In this document: piece after piece, positions 58,132 to 64,000 of the stretch | How the letters are laid out: each line of letters starts with the position of its first letter | How positions within the stretch are numbered: the stretch's first letter is position 1 | Source of the DNA: Gonium pectorale | Lineage: Eukaryota > Chlorophyta > Chlorophyceae > Chlamydomonadales > Volvocaceae | DNA length: 64,000 bases | Assembly: GCA_001584585.1 (NCBI GenBank) | Contig: LSYV01000011.1 | Location: forward strand, 1,862,230-1,926,229 | Direction of reading: 5' to 3' | Notes under the pieces: model-generated | The model's database searches: none | Told to the model about the DNA's origin: nothing | What the model saw: the letters and a program-made list of their open reading frames with translations, nothing else | Program-made: the position numbers and the translations under genes

Positions 58132-61100
58132 ATGGCCCTAAGCGGCAGAGCAGCAGCGGTTCTGGCGGTGGCGTGCCTGCTGCCAATGGTGGTGATGTGC
58201 GCTAGGTGGGGTCACAGGATACCTCCGTGTGCCCGCCATCAACACACGCCCATGTTTTGCACGTCCTCAGTCTGCACTTGGGGCATAGCTTCGGTCTGAC
58301 GGAGGTTTGGCCCTGGGGTTGGCTGGCTGGAGGGGCCCGTAGGCCTTTGCCCCACGTGCAGCTTCTTGTGCTCAGGCCTCAGCGCTGCCCCCCCCCCGCA
58401 GGCCAACGCTTCTGCCCGGCGCCATGTCTCTGCAGCGCGATGGCAAGGAGGTTCGCCAGGCGCGCCCGGCGAATGACGCCAACCTGCGCCCAATTATTGG
58501 CATCCTGTCCCAGGTGAGGGCGTCCAGGAGGCGCCAGGTTCATCCGAAACTGGAATGAAGACCGGAAAGCTTAGTGTTAAGCGGGAACCACCCCCTGGGG
58601 CGCGTACACGCACGTGGCCCCAGTGCTCGCTCCTGGCGCATCGGAGGCATAATCCCATGCCGCAAGCATAGCGTTGCTCTCCTTTGGCTCATCCTCCCTG
58701 TGCCATTTCACCCCCTAACGAAACGCCCCAGCCTGGCGACCCTGCTCCGGACGGTCAGTCGTACATTGCGGCGTCGTACGTGAAATGGCTGGAGTCCGCG
58801 GGTGCGCGTGTGGTCCCCATATTCTATGACATGATGCCGGAGCAGGTGGAGCGCAGGTGGGTGGGGCAAGTTAAGGAAAGGGTGACGGGCAAAGGGTGCG
58901 GGAGTGAACAACACATCGTTCTGGGCGCCGACACTGTCTGCCAGCGCTAAGGCATTACTATACGGCGTGTGCGTCGGTACAGCATGTGCATGAACGCGCA
59001 CATGCCTGCTAGATTACGGCAGCTTGGCTCTCTTTTGCGTTCCCGATCGGATTTGCCAGGGCCCGGCCGTTCGCCTGCTGGGAGGGCAGGGGCTTTGGAG
59101 ATCAGCACCCGGTCTCACCCGTTCCCTGCCCCACACTCCGCCACCTTGCTTCTCTGCGCCAATCCTTCGCCGCGCCACTGTCTCTGCCGCTGCTGCGCCG
59201 CCTGAAGGCCCCATCCCGCACCCTGCCGGCCCTGCCGCCCCCTTAAGGTTCTCGGTGATCAACGGCCTGCTGCTGCCGGGCGGCGGCGCCACCCTCAAGC
59301 CCGGCCACAAGTTCTACGACACCGCCCGCCACCTTGTGGACCTGGCGATCAAGGCGAACGACAACGGAGACTACTTTCCGGTGTGTGCGCGCGCGTCTGT
59401 GCCGATGCTGCACTGTAGTGTGTAGTGGAGTCTGTGTTCGAGTCTGCCCGCCTGGGACTTAATGCGTTCATTGGATGGTCGACTGCTGCTAGAGGGTGGT
59501 GCTGGTGGCGGTCTGCCATGCAGTCCCTCTGGGGGACGCACCCACGTCCGGAGGCTGCCGCGGCAGATCCAGTCTACGTGCCGTCAGTAATGCGCGTCGC
59601 GGATGAGACCCTAGCCCTTGAGTACGCTGCTCATTCAGCCCCTGGCGCCCCCCTCCATACAGGTCCACGGCACGTGCTTGGGCATGGAGACGCTGGCCGT
59701 GATCCTGTCCTCCAACTACACGCTGCTGGGCACCTTTGACGCGGAGGACGCGCCCGCACCGCTGCTGTACACGGACGAGGCGGCCGACAGCCACCTGCTC
59801 AAGAGCCTGCCCAAGGACGTGGTGACCGACCTGCAGAACAAGCCCATCGCCATGGAGAACCACATGAACGGTACGGCGGGGGGAGCAGGCGCGGACCAGC
59901 AGCGCTCCAGAATCTCCCTTTTCACGTCATCGTCAACGGCCCCGCTGCCCGTCCCCATCCTGTCCCCATCCCCGTTAACGTCCTGCTCTTGTTGAGACCT
60001 GCGTCACACCCGGTTATCCCACCACATTGCCAGGCGCGTTGGAGGGTTCATTTGTGCGCGACTCTTCCGTACTTGAGATCCATACGTTCTCATCTGCTTC
60101 GGTGATGCGCCGTGCGCCCTTGCGTTCCCTGGCCAGACCTCTCCCCCGCCCCCAACTCTACTACCCCCACCCAGGCCTGTCCATGAGCGCCTTCCTGGAG
60201 AACCCCGCCCTGGGCCGCTTCTGGCGCGTGGTGTCGCTCAGCCTCGACAAGTCGGGCGTCGCCTACATCAGCACGCTGGAGGGGCGGGCGTACCCCTTCA
60301 CCGCCACGCAGTGGCACCCCGAGAAGAATGCATTCGAGTGGACGCCGCACCTGCACATCCCGCATGGCACGGACGCGGTGAGCGGGGCGGTGCGGGAGGG
60401 TGCAGCGCAGCTTGGGTTGGCGGCGCGGGAGGGTGGTGGTAACGGGCCGGGGCCGGTGCACAGGTTGGGGTGGCGGCGCGGGAGGGCGGGAGGTGGTGGG
60501 GTTAAACGGGCCGCGGCCGGTGGTGGTAAGGGGTGGCGGCGCGCGGCGGGACTGAATGCGGGGTGCCCGCTTGCTGGGGTCTGGCTTCTGGGGGCTGCTA
60601 CTGGAGGAGCTAGGGAGTCATCTCTGGCACAGGGTGCTGTGCCTAATTGATTTCTTCTACAAGCGGGCCTCGCGCCCTGCAGAACGTGCCGCAAGCTGGT
60701 GATGGAGGACTTCCGGTCCGCCCCGCCTCCCCTCTGTACGTCCAGACGGCCAAAGCCTTCTGCCAATGCAGGGCCGCTCGGCGCCTCGTTTCATGCCTAC
60801 CTCCCGAATTCCATTGGTTGCCTCCCCCCTCCTCCCGCCCCGCCCAGATCCGCATGAGCCAAGAGATTGCCAACTTCTTCGTCGCCGAGGCGCGCCGCAA
60901 TCTGCACAAGGCCGCGAGCATTTTGGACGAGGACGACCTGCTAATCTATAACTTCATGTAGGAGGGAGGAAGGGGCCCGGGAGGTTGTCGAGAAGGGCGT
61001 GAATGTGATAGGACTGGGCGCCAGCAGCGTTGAGGGGCAGGGGTGGGGGCAGGGAGGGGGCAGGGGGACTAGCTCAGCCCCGGAAGCCGGTCGCCGGCCA

Positions 61101-61457
61101 AAGTCTGGCTCCTGGGGAGCGAGGTCGGTCTGGGCTGATAGCAACGCGGCATGGGGCCAGGGTGGGGACAGAGCGGACGCGATGGTGGACCTCTGCGCGG
61201 ACTGCAACATCGCACTTCCAATGGCATGATGTCGGGACGGCAGATGGGCGGCGCCATGCCGGCCTTCGCCAAACTTGGCCTTACGCAGACCTGCAATTTA
61301 CACGCTCAGCGGTCCTTGACAGAGTGCCCGCTCCGCCACGCCACCCCTTCCCCTCAGGCCGGCCTTCACCGGCAAGCACCAGTACGAGGGCGAGGAGAAG
61401 GACTTTGAGCAGTCATACTTCTTCGAGGGGGCCGGCAAGCGCCAAGACAGCAAGTGA
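58132..61457 (+). CDS. GGH: Gamma-glutamyl hydrolase (folylpolyglutamate hydrolase, peptidase C26)
   Basis: Eight exons: 58132-58205, 58402-58513, 58732-58856, 59248-59380, 59663-59870, 60175-60377, 60848-60957 and 61358-61457; phases fit and give 354 residues, normal for the family. Residues 1-24 form a signal peptide, so it should be secreted or vacuolar. The class I glutamine-amidotransferase-like fold is clear: [40 protein letters not shown], the nucleophile in [10 protein letters not shown] (Cys153), [11 protein letters not shown], and the catalytic His265 in TQWHPEKN. The enzyme trims the polyglutamate tail of folates, controlling folate retention. The intron after residue 328 starts at GTAG directly behind AT; if it were retained, an in-frame TAG would end the protein at NFM. 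The C-terminal exon ([20 protein letters not shown]) is also family-typical. Confidence 0.95.
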
Positions 61458-63883
61458 GCGAGCAGCATTCGTATTGCCAGAGGCGGCCAGGCCCAGGGCA
61501 GGCTCCTGCTGGGGAGCCCCGTCGGGGACCTCGAGCGTAACGTCGACAGTGAGCTCGGAGCGTGGTCTTTGCTCGCTGTCTTTCTTCGAACATAGCGCGC
61601 TCTTTGAATGCAGCCTTCCGTGTGCTGTGCGGCTCCCCGGGTGCCCGTTCGTGCTGTTGGCAAGGGTAGCAGAGACGCCAAGTGGGGGTATTCGTTTTGG
61701 AGCTGCTCTTGCAGGGGCGTGAGCGGTGCGGCTGTCGCCTGGTGAATGCCCGTGTTTGCGTGTTCGCAGAGTTTGTGGGTGCATAGTGAAAACGGGATAG
61801 CGTGTGCGCGTGTGGCGTGTTGCATTCTATGTGACGAACAAAGTGTCGAGTGGTGGGGTGGTGCTTGGCGTCCCGCTGCGGGCGGCTGCGCGCCGTGGCG
61901 ATCAGAGTTCTCTAGCCCTGGCCGTACACGGGCCCGGTCGAGCTGAATGGGCAACCCAAGCGGTGGCTGCTTACGGAAACTGCTTAGAGCCCTTGAATGA
62001 GAGGCCCTGGGCGTGCCTGAGGGCGTTTGCGTTCAGGGAGGGAAGGTTGGCACTACTTAGGGCCTTCAGTTGAGAGGCGGGCGGCGGGATGTGAGAGGCG
62101 GGCGGCGGGATGTGAGAGGGCGAGAGCTGGAGGAACCGAGCCAAATGCGCTCGGTTTGGCATGGCTAGGCTTCCGTAGATTGGCATTCCTTGATTGACGA
62201 TTGTTCGTCGCGCCTGGAGTGTGGCTCTGGTCCGAGTTGCCTGGTAGGACTTGCCCAATGAGGGAGTTTATCCCCTGTTGTCGGACTCGCCGGCGTCTGG
62301 CCTGGTTTTTCTGCATGGCAGCACCGGGTGCCTTACTTCCGCGCCAGCACCCCCAGGAGCTGTGGTGTTCTTCTGCCGCCGCATGTGGCAATAAAGAGGG
62401 CAAGCAGCGCGTCAGCGTCTTGCCGGTTCTAGCTTTGTGGCTGTGTCATTCTTCATTCGTGTTTGTGGCGTTCATCGCCCGTGGCTGCCACGGCCGCCAC
62501 CATAGCCGTTGGAGTGTCTATTGATGTCGCGTGCCTGGGTGATGTTGTGCGGGGAGGCAGGGACGGGGGCACGGCGGTGTGGCGCGCTGAGCACGTACGC
62601 CAACTTCACTCCCAAGGATGGGCACGCTTTTTCCTTCTTTCATAGCACATCCGGATAGATGGTGGGCACGCGTCACGACTGCCCATCACGCCCTCCGTCT
62701 GCTTCAATATGTAGCCGAGTACTGTTTGACACTGAACGGCCATGTGGGGCAAATACCCCAGAAACGGGTTGCGTAAGTGTCATCCGTAAGCAGCTGCTTA
62801 TGAATCGTATGGCATCATCGGCATGGTGCTGGCCGTCCGCCAACACGCACGATGGACCTGCACGGACCTTACATGTGTCGGATGCCCGCCCCAAGGACAC
62901 AACGACATCTACGAATAGCCTAGACCGCAGTAGCCACCGTTACAGTTCCGAGCGAGTGGCCACTGCAGGGCAGGCGGCCGGACCCGAGTCCTCGCATGAC
63001 CTTGTGCCCATGCGGCCACGCGGGGCGAAGCACGGAGTCCATCCTCCCTAACTCCTGCTCACCGGGGATAAACGCAACCTGGACAAAATGCATGAGAAAA
63101 GTCGTACGATACCACGTCCTCGCTCATACCCGCTTGCCACATGCGCATGCTATGATATCCGCGCAGTGCAGCTTGCCCGCTTTACACGACCGGTCCATTC
63201 TTGAATGCCGGACCTCTGCACATTATAGGCCGTGCACAATACAGGCTCATAGTACGCCACTCGCCAGCGCCGCCACAACAAACAAATGGTCGTAACACGA
63301 TTGCGGCGCTTCGCTCGCATGTGGCAGCTGCCCGCGCGGCTCACGTGTAACGGATGCCATACGGAGACCACCTGACGCCGTCACGAACGCCCGCCTCTCC
63401 GCGCGCTGTGCCTCTCCGCGCTCGCACGTCCTGCCCGCCCGCCGCTGCGTCCCCGTCCGAGCCCTCACGCCGCGCCGTCTCCCCGTCCCTCCGCCAGCAG
63501 CGGCTCCTGCTCCGGCGCAGCAGCCGCCGCCTGCTGGGGCGCAGCCCCTCGGCTCACGTCCCTTGGGGGTTAGCCCGGGTGCGACGGGGCGGCGCGGGAG
63601 GGCGGAGGGGGACGGCGAACGGAGGAGCGACAGCAGCTGGCATCAGAGCCCGGCAGAGCCACCAACCACTATGATCTGAAGAATGCACCACATTAAGCAC
63701 TGGTCATAAAGGAAGGCATCGCACATGAAACTGAATGAAAGAGGTTGCGATCCCAGCCGCTCCAGAGCGCTGGCGGGTTCGCATGTCTGTCAGCCGCCCC
63801 GGACATCAAATGGGAGCTAATGACTGCTCTAACCGCCGCTGACGCCCGCTCCGCGCGCTGCCTGCGCCGCTCAGGCCGGGCCC
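61458..63883. other. 3' flank of gamma-glutamyl hydrolase, no gene seen
   Basis: No convincing gene was found in 2.4 kb. It contains a two-copy 21-bp tandem repeat at 62071-62112 and an AATAAA at 62390-62395 of unknown relevance. TGTAA at 63345-63349 lies about 1.9 kb past the stop and is a weak poly(A) candidate. The C-rich stretch 63380-63660 codes for nothing I recognise. Confidence 0.45.
62071..62112. repeat. Two-copy 21-bp tandem repeat
   Basis: Two identical 21-bp units (TGAGAGGCGG followed by GCGGCGGGATG) at 62071-62091 and 62092-62112, followed by the start of a third. It lies in the probable 3' UTR or spacer. Confidence 0.9.
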
Positions 63884-63950
63884 CTAGGCCACGTGTTTGC
63901 CGTCCACGGTAATGAGCGGTTCGACATCCGCCGGGGGCGCCACCGCTGTC
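63884..63950 (-). CDS. Possible terminal exon of a gene extending beyond the window
   Basis: Reading leftwards, an acceptor (GCATCGCAG) at 63951 is followed by an open frame of 21 residues, TAVAPPADVEPLI then TVDGKHVA, and a TAG at 63886-63884. The composition looks like a real C-terminus, but one short exon is weak evidence, and the rest of the gene is outside. No family can be named. Confidence 0.3.
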
Positions 63951-64000
63951 CTGCGATGCGATGCGACGCCGCGCGACGCGTGGGAGCGGGCCGGGGCCAG

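Noticed and set aside
1..64000. CRISPR arrays, bacterial-type operons, ribosome binding sites, phage genes
   Set aside because: None present. The architecture is eukaryotic nuclear DNA with introns throughout, and repeats found are short tandem, palindromic or retroposon-like.

Overview
The window is nuclear DNA of a chlorophyte green alga, most likely a volvocine or Chlamydomonas-like species. The evidence is: GC-rich genes cut by many short introns; proteins full of Ala, Gly, Gln and His runs; the green-algal polyadenylation signal TGTAA downstream of several stops; and a gene set joining ciliary and centriolar genes (CDKL-type kinase, SAS-4/CPAP) to a plant-type clock MYB of the LHY/ROC40 type. 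There is no bacterial operon structure, and all exon models below were built by hand from splice sites and reading-frame continuity.

Layout. (1) 330-6355 (-): CDKL-like protein kinase with a very long low-complexity tail, 5' end not found. (2) 8245-12968 (-): membrane-anchored LRR kinase of an unusual LRR/TKL class. It is divergent, by 286 bp, from (3) 13255-20253 (+): SAS-4/CPAP centriole protein, interrupted by an assembly gap of 897 N. (4) 22025-29211 (-): LHY/CCA1-like MYB (ROC40-type), 13 exons. (5) 31031 to about 31960 (-): a LINE 3' relic. (6) 32738-34920 (-): CCDC25 orthologue. (7) 35647-37986 (+): unrecognised protein. (8) 39152-46179 (+): very large class 3 lipase-domain protein of about 2,000 residues. 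(9) 48389-50823 (-): F-box/LRR-like protein. (10) 51545-52385 (+): second, decayed LINE relic of the same family. (11) 53250-57723 (-): nucleolin with acidic repeats, two RRMs and an RGG tail. It is divergent, by 408 bp, from (12) 58132-61457 (+): gamma-glutamyl hydrolase. (13) 63884-63950 (-): possible terminal exon of a gene running off the right edge.

The genes do not form a pathway. Two pairs share short divergent promoters (LRR kinase/SAS-4; nucleolin/gamma-glutamyl hydrolase), and CCDC25 and the unknown gene are also head to head. SAS-4 and the MYB gene converge on a palindrome carrying a poly(A) signal on both strands.

The most unusual items are the LRR kinase, whose catalytic core resembles bacterial LRR kinases; a cluster of perfect palindromes inside a GC-AG intron of the CDKL kinase; two short poly(A)-tailed sequence copies that look like retroposed 3' ends; the lipase with a C-terminal extension of more than 1,300 residues; and the exon-by-exon acidic repeats of nucleolin. 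I see no CRISPR array, no convincing tRNA or rRNA gene, and no clearly new multi-gene system.
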